From the NCBI GenBank assembly GCA_035772405.1, contig JAYKKM010000378.1, positions 1,782,501 to 1,846,500 of the forward strand: a stretch of DNA of 64,000 nt. The letters are read 5' to 3'. A program made the translations under genes and the position numbers. Source of the stretch: Chrysogorgia sp. JL179-B06. Its lineage: Eukaryota; Cnidaria; Anthozoa; Scleralcyonacea; Chrysogorgiidae. Positions 47,216-58,892 of the stretch are shown piece after piece; positions within the stretch are counted from its first letter, which is position 1, and each line of letters opens with the position of its first letter. Below the pieces are notes generated by a model, which was given only the letters and a program-made list of their open reading frames with translations, did not search any database and was not told where the DNA came from.

Positions 47216-48947
47216 AGACATGACCGAGTTACTATTTTTTAAATCATTTAATATATTTAACCAATGTCACAATGTGTCAATGTGCAGTGGTCGGGGGTCT
47301 TCCACTTTCACAGGACAGTCTTATCGTACTACACATGAGCTAAAACCCATGGTTTTTAGCTGTGTTCTTTACAGTATTACACAACTCTGTTGCCTGCCCT
47401 TTGCTAGTGCTGTGGTGTTTATTAAATTCATAATGTAGTACCTGTAGTTTATAGATTAGTGGGAAATGGAATTTCTGCAGTCAAATCACAATTGACTATT
47501 CATTGACAAATCAATTGACTCTCACTAGTCCAAATCTCTAGCTACAGTACATGTACATTACTATCTTATTCTATTCTTGGTGAATGCTCAGCCATTTGGC
47601 AGCTTAAATTTGTCTGATTGAACTACCCTCAGTCTACCTAGTCGGCTAGTCCTACATGTATGATTATTTAATTATGACAACTACATGCTGATGAAAAGCA
47701 TTTGATGCATCGTACCAGAATAGTACTGGTACAAGTGAAGTTGACTGAGTTTCCTATTTAGTGCAATACATGGATGCGATTGGTTTTTTTGTTATCTGGT
47801 ACTTAGTATCTGGCCTTAATGAGTTAATAGGCCCACAAGCCTTTGAAGAATATACTAATACAGTATACTGTATAAACAAGCTGCCACAGAAGAAATGATT
47901 GCACTTGACCAAGTGTTAGCAGAGAATCTCTGCTAACAGAATAGATATGATATGATTGGCCTATAAGACTATAATGTCTGTTGCCTCACAACAGATAATT
48001 TCACTTGTTTTAGAGAATAGAAAGCACTATGCTGGAAAATAATAATAGAAAATAATAATAGAAAGCACTATATCACTATATTTGATATTTAATGAATTGT
48101 GAAACCTACAACCCCTCATGAAATGGGTTGTGGCCAATGCATTGGTTCATTTCACTGCTGTGCCTAAGAGAGCACCAGGCAATTGTATGAGAGTGCCTGT
48201 CTCTTAGTGGGTTAACTATGCTGATGGCTAACCCATGAAGGGGTAGGACAGGTACAGGGTACTATTTTACTTGTTTTAAAAGTGTTGTGACCACTTACAG
48301 TATGTAATAAACTAATGAACTGTTGAATTTATTTGTACAGCAGCCATTCATTACAAGTTGTGTAATGAACAATTTAAGGCTCTGTATCGACAGCTGATAT
48401 TGACAGTGCCAGAAATCCAATCACATATTTTATGTGTACATTATACTGACATTTGCCAACCATTTTTCATGTGCAAGAATATGCAGAGTATAACTATGTC
48501 TATTCAGTATTTAATGCAGTTTTGCTGTTTTGTACAGAAGAACTGCATTATTAAGCATCCACTTTGAATATAACCCTTTTGATTTCAGAAACGAAAAATA
48601 TTAAGGTAAGTACATGATGGTGAGGAGTGGAACAGCTAATGCAAAATTTTTGGTTTAATTTTTTATTGTTTTGTTCCATATTTTCCCCTAAATTTTTGGT
48701 TCATGCTTGGTGTTGGATACGTTGGAAATATTGCTCAAAATGCAGGAAATGGTGTTTCCAGGGTTTAAAATTTCAAAATTTTCCGGGGTTATTACAGTCT
48801 GATTTTATGCTAGATCCGCCCCTGAGATCTTATCAACTTTTACACTCAAATCCTTAACCAGTCGATCACACAGAAAGCAGGAAAAAAAGCCAAATTAATG
48901 TGACGAAAGCTCAACAAATAAAATATTAGAAACATGGATGTTTTATG

Positions 48948-49385
48948 ACATCGCATGCCTGATAAAACCTTAGTTCAAAAGATTTGTCAAGAACAGTTCC
49001 ATATCATTCCCAATACTTTTTCGTATGTCTTTTTAAATTAAAACAGAAGTGACACTTCTTGGAAATCTGACACCTCTACAGCACAAATTAATCCGTGCTT
49101 TCAAAGCCCTAATATTAAGGACATTATTTGTAGCTATCACCTGAAAACGATAGCATTCTGGCATGTCGAGAATTCCACACAAGATTCATGGACTGAATAA
49201 TGTTGTCAGTTATTTACTGTCATTGTTCGACGAATTTACACAAGCATTAAGGAAAGGAAATCTTCCGATGTACTTTTTACCTATTGAGTAGAATCTGTTG
49301 AAAAATGATGGAAATCATGCAGTGGAAATGAAAAATATTTCTCATAAGGCTGCTGAACTGGCTAAAGATATACCTGCGACCGCCG
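48948..49385 (+). pseudogene. cGAS-like receptor pseudogene, C-terminal half
   Basis: Plus-strand frames resemble residues 261-413 of the gene at 45755: 'PDKTLVQKICQEQFHIIPN', 'TEVTLLGNLTPLQHKLIRAF', then after a deletion 'YLLSLFDEFTQALRKGNLPM' and 'ISHKAAELAKDIPA'. Stops and frame changes occur after 'NTF', near the histidine block and after 'YFLPIE'. The N-terminal nucleotidyltransferase half is absent. It lies in the presumed 5' intron of the intact gene in opposite orientation, so it reflects a duplication with inversion. Confidence 0.8.
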
Positions 49386-50289
49386 AAACGTTGATTCGGA
49401 GACCATGGTTATTGTGAAACGTATTTATAGTTATATATTATATCATTGAACCAAGAAAAATCGATGTTTAATTTTATGTGTGTATTTTTTGAAGTTTCAC
49501 AAAATTGGCACTTTGAAAATAAAAAATGAAATTAACGAACAAAATTGTAGAAAATCTTTCGATTAAAAAAGGTAAAAGTGTCTGCTTAAATCCACCGCTT
49601 ATGATGCCGTCCATGTTGGTTTTCCTCGAGGCCTGATAGTTGTGATAGAACATAGGTTGGTGATTTAAATCCAATATTCTTAGGATATAGCTGGTTCCTT
49701 GCAAATATCTAGGAGTATAATTGTCGCCAGCAATCCGGCTCTTGGGGTCCCATATTCGTAATATAGTGGCTGAAGCCAACAGGTTGCTAGGGGCTAATGA
49801 AGATAACTTGAGTATAATTTATTTAGAGTCGATCACGCATTTATCCGAGCAAGAGGCTCAAGTTTTATGATCGACTATTCAGTTTATCACTCTTAGGTGA
49901 ACGAAAAACCCAATTGATAGAGATTTCGAGGGCATACGATTTAAGGTCGTTTTCCGAGCAGAGCCGAAAAGTCTTACCATTTGCTCGCGTTGTTGCAAAG
50001 GCAGAACCTTCTTCTCGATTATTTTAAGATCCCGAGTGGTGGTCCGACCAAGGATTGTACCAGCTTACTGTATATAGTGGCTGTTTATATAAGCTGGGCT
50101 AGCCCAGTTATCCGGATGATTAACTTAAAGAAGTGCTTCCCACGGCCATTACAGGTACCCAAAATGATATTTGAAATAAAAATAGAACTAGCTTAGTTTG
50201 GCTGTAGGAAGAGCATCAGTAAAGTTAATTAAAATTATCTTTTTTATCACGGTTCATATAAACAGCACCTTAGACATGCAACCACTAGA
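49386..50289. other. No gene recognised
   Basis: A minus-strand frame (49779-49474, 'NYTPRYLQGTSYILRILDLN') is open but has no domain I recognise. The remainder is unique AT-rich sequence. Confidence 0.3.
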
Positions 50290-50485
50290 CTAAAGCAGCT
50301 AGTACAATCTTGACCCGTTTTGATCGGCGCGTCAAGGTTCGAAAAACACTGTGCATATCCTTGGTGAAATCACAGCTTCGTTATGCCAGTGTGGTTTGGT
50401 CTGCTCTCTAGCTAGCTCGCAGAATTCCAAAGTAGAACGTATACAGGAAACGATTATCAGCTATTGAACGGAGATATCAGAGGCT
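50290..50485 (+). pseudogene. LINE RT C-terminal fragment
   Basis: Plus-strand 'KVRKTLCISLVKSQLRYASV' and 'VWSAL', then 'QNSKVERIQETIISY': the post-palm block of CR1/L2 RTs (L-x-Y-x-S-x-V-W ... V-E-x-I-Q). Confidence 0.65.
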
Positions 50486-50494
50486 CTTCACACG

Positions 50495-50936
50495 CAGTGG
50501 CGGATCCTGCAGTTGCGGGGCGCATGCGGTGTGCATCCCCTTTAAAATCCTGCAAACAAGTGTTTTCTGCATTTTTTTACCATACTATCAAGACGAAGAC
50601 ATCGAAATGATAAACGCAATATTATATGACCGATTATAAGCACAATGTTTTGGTAGCTTATCCAATTTTCATTGCAAAAGCCAGTTTGCATACACTCAGA
50701 TATTTTAACATGGGTTCCAAGATAATTTTTTTATAAAACGAAGTTCAAAAGCTGTCAGTTCAATTGGTTCCGTACTACTTCTGAGTTTATATTAAAGTGT
50801 TTCATAATCTTGATGCCCCTTTGTAATTGTGCATTTTTAGAAATCGCCGGAATTAAAGCACTTCTGGGCTTTGCAAAATTAAAAATTTTCCTAGCAAGGT
50901 ATCCCCCCCTTTCGAACAACCCTGGATCCGCCACTA
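50495..50936. mobile_element. hAT-type MITE
   Basis: Ends AGTGGCGGATCC and GGATCCGCCACT are complements of the CAGTGGCGGATC type. 442 bp, no gene, no clean target duplication. Confidence 0.6.
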
Positions 50937-50963
50937 ACACCTACTGTATAACTGGAGACCCGC

Positions 50964-51010
50964 TACAGTAATGCCTTTCTCAGATCACTTTGTCCCAAAC
51001 AAATGGACAT
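50964..51010 (-). pseudogene. Start-exon fragment of a second cGAS-like copy
   Basis: The minus strand reads ATG then 'SICLGQSDLRKALL' and TAG. This matches the N-terminus of the intact protein ('VYFGQSDLRKALLA') at most positions. The match ends at the stop. The CAG at 51015-51017 could be its acceptor, leaving a 95-bp intron after the donor at 51111. Confidence 0.65.
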
Positions 51011-51110
51011 TGCGCTGCTGTCAAACAGTCTATAAGTTGCTCAAATCTTCAATGTCGGAAAATGTTTTCCCAAATTGATTGAATATTATTGTAAAGAAGT
51101 CATACTTACC

Positions 51111-51235
51111 AAGTGAGATGGTAATCTGTTCCAGTGTATTATCTTCTTTCTAACCTCAAGTGGCGTGTGTTTCGCAATCCTTTTATGTGGACGTTCTTCT
51201 ATAGGAACGTTCTTTTATACGGACGAAACGAAAAC
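51111..51235 (-). promoter_or_regulatory. TATA promoter with IRF/ISRE-like site and non-coding first exon
   Basis: On the minus strand TATAAAA (51219-51213) lies about 30 bases before a likely start site (about 51188). Transcript from there would reach a strong donor, CACTTG|GTAAGTATG, at 51111. Just upstream of the TATA box, CGAAACGAAAAC (51224-51235, plus strand) fits the AANNGAAA core bound by interferon-regulatory factors. AGAACGTTCCTATAGAAGAACG forms a short repeated motif across the start region. The first exon could serve the intact cGAS-like gene (acceptor 45767) or only the dead copy at 50964-51010. Confidence 0.45.
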
Positions 51236-51239
51236 ACAA

Positions 51240-51839
51240 CCTGTGTTTGCACGAATGAATATACCCTGCACACGCTGTTGTCAATCCATGCATGCATACA
51301 TCGTAAACATTAGTAGGGTTCTTATACATATGATCCTGGGAAAAGTTTCTAGTATGATCGACTCAGCAGTTCTATTAAATTAATCAGCTTATATGATACC
51401 GACCAGTATGAAATGTTATTAACTTTTGAAATGAGTCCTAACCGCGGTTCACAGTCTGAACTGAAATTTCATTCTGGATATGCATAATCGGCCCACAATT
51501 CCATACGAAATTGTGTGTCGATCATATATCTTGTAAATGAAGTACGGGATTTCGTTCTGGAATGAGATAAATTATGCATGAGTGTGATCATTTTAATTAT
51601 TCTGTGACAAGAACTGGCTCTGCAAATCAATCTCGGGTCACCATCAGATGGTTCAAAGGTTCGGAGATCAGATGCATGATGAAAATATTTATTGCTATTG
51701 ATCACCCGACCGTTAAAAATTAATTACAAAGAATATAGTTACCAATCATTCTCTGTGAAATTTTACTGAGGTCGTTTCTGACTATAGCGACTATAATAAC
51801 TACAAAGTTTTACATTCCGTAGTGTTAAAATACAATCGA
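51240..51839. other. No gene recognised
   Basis: Unique sequence; a minus-strand frame at 51705-51469 has no recognisable domain. Confidence 0.35.
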
Positions 51840-54800
51840 AAACTCTATAAAAAGGTTGATTTATTTTGCGGTCACCAGCCTTTCATGAGAGATTTCGATT
51901 TGTATAATTATTGAATGAGCTGTTCTATAGAATATCCAGTCGAACTGATAATGAAATCGTCTGGGCATTATTCGTAATAAATGAATGAATGAATGACATA
52001 CTTATGACTAAACGAGTGGTATCAAAGATAAATCACCAAAAAACATGAGAAAAATATTTTATTATAATCGACTCGGTTTACTGGCCAGTTTATGTGAAAT
52101 TATTATATGTATTGAAGCATACAAATGAATTTCATTTTGCATATGCAGATGTGAAAACAAATCTATATTAAGTCGACAGAAATGAAAATGCCTTAAGTTA
52201 TTAAAGGCAATTTATTTTATTTATAAAATAAATGTTTTTTGGGGTTTTGGATTTATCTTTTTTATTTCTGGGGAGAAGATCGACTTCCGTTGGGAAACTT
52301 CCGGTTACGAATTCACTTAGTGGGGTGATCTGGTTTTAATCATCCTTCTTTGACCATCGCTCACATTGCAAGTTAAAGTTTTCTGAGAGCGTAGTCAAAA
52401 TTAGGTTTTGTCATAGTTGACTTGATTGTAAATCAGATATAGTTACAAGTATAATAAACGGCTACTTCCGTGGCCAGATTATGCCAAAACTTGTGTCATT
52501 TCATTTCTCTTCCGTCTTCAGCAAACTGAGCTCCACCAATGCAACGTTTTCTTTAGTTGACTGACAAAATACATACAGTACTGCTCAGAATTAACCTAAC
52601 GAAAAACGCGTTCGGATCGGAACGCGAGCGGAATGCGTTCCATTCTCGTTCCAAACGCGTTCGGAACGATATACTTTCTGTTCTAATCTCGTCTAATGAA
52701 CATATACCATAACCAGTCGAGCAATGAAATGATCAAGTTAAATCCGTTTAGCAGTTTACTAAAGTCGGAAATTGACGAAGTATATTCCTATTAACGTTTC
52801 AAGCAGTACTGTAAAATTCTGAGCAGTACTGTAAAGCATACTTATTTGACCATGTCACGTAATTCAATAACTTTCGTTTAAGTTTGTTTAGGTTGCTTTG
52901 GTTTGGCTTTTGGTTTGGTTTAGTTTACTTTGGTTTAGTTTAGCGACTTTATTATAAACTAGTGTTAAACTTGACAGAAATAACAAAATAACTGGTAGCG
53001 ATAGAGCCCTGGATAATTGAAATATGTAAAATTAATTCAAATTATATTTACAAAATATATTAGAGATTTACAATGAACTATTCGAAATTTCTATACCTTC
53101 TGTTTCTTCATTATTGATGCATACAAACTCTTTACACTATACTTTTTAATTTCTAAGATGTCCGCCCCTCGTCAGTGCATGTTCATTTTGTAGAGACATG
53201 GCAAAATTAGATTTGATAATCGATTATAGATCATGCATGTATGAATATCTGAGTTTATAAAAACTCTATAAAAAGGTTGCTGTAGTACACCAGCCTTTGA
53301 GAGTTTTAATTTGTATGACAATTGTATAGGCGGGGCTATTAAATATAAATCCAGTTGAACCATTTCACATCAAGCGCCCTGCAAGCGTTATTCATATCAA
53401 AGATAAATCACCAAAAAACATGAGAAAAAATAATTTATATAATCGACTGCTTAGCCGTAACCGCAACTGAAACTACTATATTTATTGCATGCACTAATTG
53501 AAGTATACAAATTAATTTTATTTTGCACAGATGTGAAAACAAATTAATCTGTATTAATTCGACAGAAATGAAATGCCTTAGTTATGACTAAGCATGCTTA
53601 TTTGACTATGCCGCATATTTCAATAATTTTGGTTTGGTTTAGGTTAATTTAGGTTAGTTTAAGTTAGTTTAGGATGGTTTGGTTTGGTTTGGTTTGGCTT
53701 GATTTAGTTCCAAAGTAGGTCTATATAGTTTAGCGTCTTTATTTAACCAGTGCTAAACTTGAAGTAATAACACAATCACTTAATTCATGGTAAACATGTG
53801 GCAATCGATAACTACACTTTTATATAATAATAATGTAAAAATACTATAATCTAATACAAAGAATATTAGAGATTTAAAAATAAGAAAAATATTTTATATA
53901 ATCGAGTGTTTACCAGTAACCGCAATTGAAATTGCATATGTATTGCATGGATGCATGCAATAATTGAAGTATATAAATGAATTTCACTTTGCACAGATGT
54001 GAAAACAAACCTGTATTAAGTCGACAGAAATGAAATGCTAGCTACATGCTTATTTGACCACGTATTTCAATAACTTTGTTTTGGTTTAGGTTAGCTTATG
54101 TTAGCTACGTTGGTTTGGTTTGGTTTTGTTTGGCTTGGTTTAGTTTAGATTACTTTGGTCTAGTTTAGCAACTTGATATTTAACCATGAGTGCTAAACAT
54201 GACAGTGAATAACAAAATCACTGCTAAATAAACTGGTAAACATATGGCCCTCGATAACTACAATCTTACATAACAATAATGTAAAATACTATATAATCTA
54301 ATTCAAATTATATTTAAAAAGTATTAGAGACTTACAATGAACAATTTGAAATTGCTATTTTCCTTCAGTTTCTGATTATCGATGCATACAAACTATTTAT
54401 ACTAAAACTTTTTAATTTCTATTTATGTCCGTCCCCTTCAGTCATAGTCAATCGATATATGGTCTGGAAACTCGGCAAACTTCAAAGCGACTACAATGAG
54501 CTACGTTTTGATGTTGAAGCGTACCTTACACCGTGCACATCCTTTGTTTTAGGTTTATTAATATTTAAACAACACGGTTGAGCGATTAAATCCAAACGAT
54601 TCTATTGGATGATTGCTTCATTATACTAAAATACAATAGGTTAAGTGACCGTGCACCGTGCACAAAATTGCATAAAGACGAACAAAAAGATAGAACAAAG
54701 ACTATAGCTGAGTTTCCAGACCATATCTCGATTGACTATGCTTCAGTGCAGCATACTTGTTTTGTAGAGTTAGATTTGATAATCTAGAAGATGATCATGT

Positions 54801-54968
54801 ATATGAATATCTGAGTTTATAAAAACTCTGTGAAAAGGTTGCTGTAGTACACCAGCCTTTGAGAGTTTTCAATTTGTGTGATAATTGAATAAGCGGTGCT
54901 ATTAAATATAAATCCAGTCGAACCATTTCATAGCGAGCGCCCTGCAGGCGTTATTCATATCAAAGATA
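51840..54968. repeat. Higher-order direct repeats, units of about 1.4-1.6 kb
   Basis: Block A (AAACTCTATAAAAAGGTTG ... CACCAGCCTTT) occurs at 51840, 53262 and 54820. Block B (ATCAAAGATAAATCACCAAA ... GATGTGAAAACAAA ... GTCGACAGAAATGAAA) occurs at 52020, 53395 and 53876. Block C, a TTTGGTTTAGGTTAG tract, occurs at 52880, 53630 and 54080. No coding content. Block B resumes at 58595 beyond the LINE insertion. Confidence 0.8.
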
Positions 54969-54982
54969 CAACAACAGACGTT

Positions 54983-57480
54983 TTACGGCCGTTTTCCCCG
55001 CTTACACAGGGGTTGGCCGCTGGTTCTCCACGACAGTTTCCTCCACTTTACACGATCATGTGCATCGTCCCTCTTAAGCCCACTCTCTCTCATATCCCTC
55101 TCCACTATCTGACTCCATGTCATCCTTGGCCTTCCTCTTCCTCTTGCACCATCAACCTCAAGCGACATACACCTCTTCACCCAGTCACCATCATCTTTCC
55201 GCAGCACATGTGCCAGCCACCTTAATCGGCTCCTCTTTACCACGTCAGACACCGATTCAATACCTATTCTTTCCCTCAGCTCCTCACTAGACACTCTATC
55301 CCTCAGCGATACGCCACACACCACCGCACAGTCCGCGTCTCTGTCCTCTCCAGTCTATTATTCAGCTCCACAGTCATGGCCCACGTCTCACTTTCCATAC
55401 ACCATAGCACTCCTCACACAGGCCACATACACCTTCCCCTTCAGCTTTAGCAACAATTCCTTCCTTGTCAGGATCCCAGAGAGCTCTTTAAAGTTTCCCC
55501 ATGCACAACGTACCCTTGCCACAGATGCTGAATTTGCTCCTCCACCCCCATTCAGCATATCCCCCAGGTAACAAAACTTTTTAACATTCTCTAAATGCAC
55601 CCCATTGCCAGATCCATGCTCTCATCTACGTCACTATCCTCTGCATCCTCTGCTCTTTCACACACCTTACAAACAAACGTATCCACAACCCTAGCCAGTG
55701 AGCCCTTCACGCCTGAGCACCGCTTGTGTACCCATCCACTACAGCCTGTGCATCGAATATAACTTTTTCCAACACCCTTCCCACATATACTACACGGCCA
55801 CTTCCCTAACGTTTCAACATGACCACTATTCTTCCTTGACACCATCACCTTAGTCTTACCAGTGTTCATCTTCAAACCCTTTGCCTCCATGCATTCTTTC
55901 CATCGCATCACTTTCTCCTTAAGCTCCTGAATGCTCTCAGCCATCAAAACCAGATCATCGGCATACAACAACTCCCGTGGCATACCCTCTCTAACTTCTT
56001 GCGTCAGCGCCTCCATCACGCATGCAAACAGCAATGGACTCAGGACCGACCCCTGATGGACCCCAACCTTCACCTCAAACTCTTCACTATTCCCATGCTA
56101 CGTTCTCACTGCTTTCACCAACAATTATTTATTTATTCAACCCCCAGCTTTCTCAACGCCCACCTAACCACCTCCGTGGGAATTCTGTCAAATGCTTTCT
56201 CCAGATCCACAAATGCATAATATAGTGCTCTATTCTTAGCCACAAATTTTCCTGCATCTGCCGAACCATAAAGATTGCATCTGTCGTTCCCTTTCCAGGC
56301 ATAAACCAAAACTGCATGCCATCTGTATTCACTTTATCTCTCAGCTTTCTCTCCAGAACCCTGTCCAATACCTTCATCCCATGTTCCAGCAACTTTATAG
56401 CCCGATGTGCCCCACACTCCATTGGGTCACCTTTCCCCTTGTATATAGGTAAAAGGGTACTTAGCTCCCAATCCTTCGGTATATTTTCCTCCTCCACAAC
56501 CATATTGCAGATTTCCGTCATTTTCTTCACACCTACCTGACCAGCTGCACTAATATTTTCGACCACCAATTCCGTTGGCCCACCTGCCTTCCCACTTTTC
56601 ATCTTCCCTATTGCTTTCTCTACTTCCATCTTTGTGATGTGCTCTCTTGGTCCTTCAACTACCCCACATTCTACATTCCCATCCCACTCATTCTCTACAT
56701 TCAATAACTGCTCCATATACTCCCTCCATCTCTTTTTCATCATCTCTGGTTGTACAACTATATTTCCTCTCTCATCCTTCACGCAGTTCACTCCAAGCAC
56801 ATCCTGCCTTTCCTTAGCCATCTGCTTAGCTATCTTGTACACAGATCTCTGCCCTTCTTCTGTATTAAGCTTCTCTCCTACTCTATTTCTTTCCTCCTGC
56901 TGAGCCTGAGCAACTGCCTTCTTTGCAATCTTCTTCGCCGTCACATACTCCTCCAACTGCGCCTTTTCCTCAGCTGTACCCTTTGCCTGACACCATGCCT
57001 TAAACTTAAACTTCTTTCCAACCTCTTCATTCCACCACCATGTTTGCACATGCCTTGGTGGGCCTTTTGTCCATCCACATGCCTCACTTGATGCCTTCAA
57101 TAACCCATCTCTCGCCTTCTCCCATACCCCATTCACATCACCTTCTCCAACCTCTTCCAGAACCAGTTTAGCTTGGAACTTCAATCGCACATTTTCATCT
57201 TTCAGCCTCCACACCCTTCTCCTCGGGCAGAATTTCTTCCGGTGAGCTTTCGCTATACCCTTCACTTTCATGTCGACCAATATCAGATGGTGTTGTGATA
57301 CTGCCTCCTCTCCAGGAATTGCTTTCGCATTCTGGAGACATTTCCTGTCCCGTTTACGTGTCATCAGGTAGTCAACCGTGGTAGTCGATCCACCTGATGA
57401 ATACGTAATCAACTTATTGTCATCCTTCTTAAACTAGGTTCCACACACAATCATCTCCATTGCATCTCCAAACTCCAATA
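54983..57480 (-). pseudogene. RTE-like LINE RT region with PHD-like zinc finger
   Basis: From 57412: 'STTTVDYLMTRKRDRKCL' (endonuclease end), a long basic linker, 'WELSTLLPIYKGKGDPMEC' and 'MQFWFMPGKGTTDAIFMVRQ'. A frameshift near 56260 moves the palm block 'YYAFVDLEKAFDRIP' into another frame. Then 'VGVHQGSVLSPLLFACVMEA' and the catalytic 'RELLYADDLVLMAESIQEL' follow. Next comes 'WPCSICGKGVGKSYIRCTGC' and 'SGWVHKRCSGVKG ... FVCKVC', a Cys4-His-Cys3 PHD-like finger. The C-terminal part has 'RLRWLAHVLRKDDGDWVKRC' and a Gly/Arg-rich 'RGRGRPRMTWSQIVERD' end. Several frame breaks make it inactive. Confidence 0.8.
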
Positions 57481-57485
57481 TCTGT

Positions 57486-58363
57486 TCACCCTCTACATTT
57501 CACACACCATAGCCAAACCCTCCATGCGGACTCTCGGCAACAGCCTCCGCAGCTCAGTGGTCGCGGGTTCAATTCCAGCCGGAAGGCCTTGAAGTTGCAT
57601 TTTCGCAACTGGTCCCGGTTTGGTCTTAAATTGTATGTATTCCAACACTCGAAATTTTCCTTCACCATAAATCCTGAGAACATGTAGTTTAATCGAGTAA
57701 AATGCCAAATATTACTTGTAATATAGTGTATATATATGTCTAACCCATCACCTTCCTGGCCAACGTGCCCATTCAAATCTCCACCAAGAACCACTATCTC
57801 CTCATTCTTCAGCCTTCTCACTAGGTCATACACTGCATTCCAGAATTCATCCTTCTCGACCTGACTTCTTCCAACCTGAGGCGCATAACCCGAGATCACA
57901 TTCACCAGACATTCCCCAATCACCAGCTTCACCATCATCAGACGTTCACTCATACGCTTCACCTCAACTACCTTGTCTATAAATTCTTCCGACATCAGCA
58001 CACCCACTCCATGGTCCATTCCGGACATCCTTGCCACAAAAACTTGTACCGTCCACTCTTCCCTCTCACCATTCTAGTGCTTCCACCTTTCCATCTTGTC
58101 TCTTGGACCCAACACGCATCAACTCTCCGCCTCTCTAACACCTCCGCTACCTCACTCGATCTTCCAGTCATGCTTCCTGCATTCCATGATCCAAACCTAA
58201 TAAGCCGAGGTCCACGTGGTACATCAAGCGAATTGCCATCATAGGTGGTGTTATCCACAACCACGTTTCTCTCAGGTTCCCCATCTTGATTTTTAACGAG
58301 AGGAGATGGGGATCCCCACGGGGCACTTTGGGCTGTACCCTGCCCATGCCTATGAACAGCCAT
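57486..58363 (-). pseudogene. RTE-like LINE endonuclease domain
   Basis: From 58363: 'RFGSWNAGSMTGRSSEVAEV', 'RVDACWVQETRWKGGSTRMV', then after a frame change 'GVGVLMSEEFIDKVVEVKRM', 'LVNVISGYAPQVGRSQVEKD' and 'IVVLGGDLNGHVGQEGDG'. These are the asparagine, Gln-Glu-Thr, Tyr-Ala-Pro and Gly-Asp-Leu-Asn blocks of apurinic-type endonuclease. A SINE splits it just after the last block; the frame continues beyond it with 'GVRNVEGEQILEFGDAMEMI' in a shifted frame. Confidence 0.8.
57543..57740 (+). repeat. tRNA-headed SINE inserted in the LINE
   Basis: The head is GCCTCCGCAGCTCAGTGG, then TCGCGGGTTCAATTCC (B box) directly, so the region between the boxes is deleted. The body is TTTTCGCAACTGGTCCCGG, CCAACACTCGAAATTTTCC and TTCACCATAAATCCTGAG, ending AAAATGCCAAATATTACTTG. 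Confidence 0.8.
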
Positions 58364-58594
58364 TTTGAATACTTAATGTGGCAGGGTTTATATGATCGGA
58401 TGCCCTTCCTGACACCAACCTTTTCTGTTAGGGGAGGACCCTTAGCCTTTGTCTCAAGAGACCAACCTACAAGTCAGCAGGTGGATTTTGAATCAGAGTT
58501 GCCTTCTCCTAGCTTTTGCCTGAATAGGCATTGCCCTGCAAGGCAGCAGGTGGATGCAGTTTAATGTTCTACCCAGGACTATAAATCACAATAA

Positions 58595-58775
58595 ACATAT
58601 TATCAAGAAATATGTTTTATATGATCGACTGTTTACCAGTAAACGCAATTCAAATTACTATATTATTTCATGCGTGCATTATTTGAAGCATACAAATTAA
58701 TTTCATTTTGCACAGATGTGAAAACAAACCTGTATTAAGTCGACAGAAATGAAATGCCTAGCTTAGTTATTATCA
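58595..58775. repeat. Higher-order repeat block B, resumed
   Basis: GATCGACTGTTTACCAGTAA, ATTTCATTTTGCACAGATGT and AGTCGACAGAAATGAAATGC match the copies at 53876 and 53395, continuing the repeat broken by the LINE. Confidence 0.8.
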
Positions 58776-58786
58776 CTCTTAAAAAA

Positions 58787-58870
58787 AGTGTATTAATTAA
58801 CACACCTTTTTTGTCCTCAAATTCACACGCCTTTTTGTTTGTCTAATTAACACAGATTAAGGCTTGTTAA
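58787..58870. repeat. CACTA-like end fragment
   Basis: CACTCTTAAAAAAAGTGT with several ATTAACACA motifs resembles the subterminal region of an EnSpm-type element, but no partner end is seen. Confidence 0.35.
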
Positions 58871-58892
58871 TCGTAGCGTTGGATACCTTTAA

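Larger units (their letters stand above)
46074..48824. mobile_element. hAT-type element, gene-poor, 2.75 kb
   Basis: Ends CAGGGGCGGATCTAG and CTAGATCCGCCCCTG are exact complements, flanked by AGATC on both sides (46069-46073, 48825-48829). CAGGGGCGGATC ends are typical of hAT elements; a 5-bp duplication is shorter than the usual 8. No hAT transposase is seen, only two possible small exons (46631-46741 and 48588-48604). A palindromic insert lies at 46975-47144. Confidence 0.7.
54970..58583 (-). mobile_element. RTE-like LINE inserted in the higher-order repeat
   Basis: This minus-strand non-LTR element of about 3.6 kb has endonuclease, linker, RT, PHD-like finger and C-terminal domain in order. 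It splits repeat block B, whose sequence breaks at AAAGATA (54967) and resumes at ATAAATCAC (58583). It is clearly richer in GC than its surroundings. Frameshifts and stops are present but few, so it is young compared with the other LINEs. A SINE has inserted into it at 57543-57740. Confidence 0.8.

Noticed and set aside
56316..57091. Plus-strand frames rich in Ser, Leu and Pro
   Set aside because: Antisense shadows of the minus-strand LINE reverse transcriptase.
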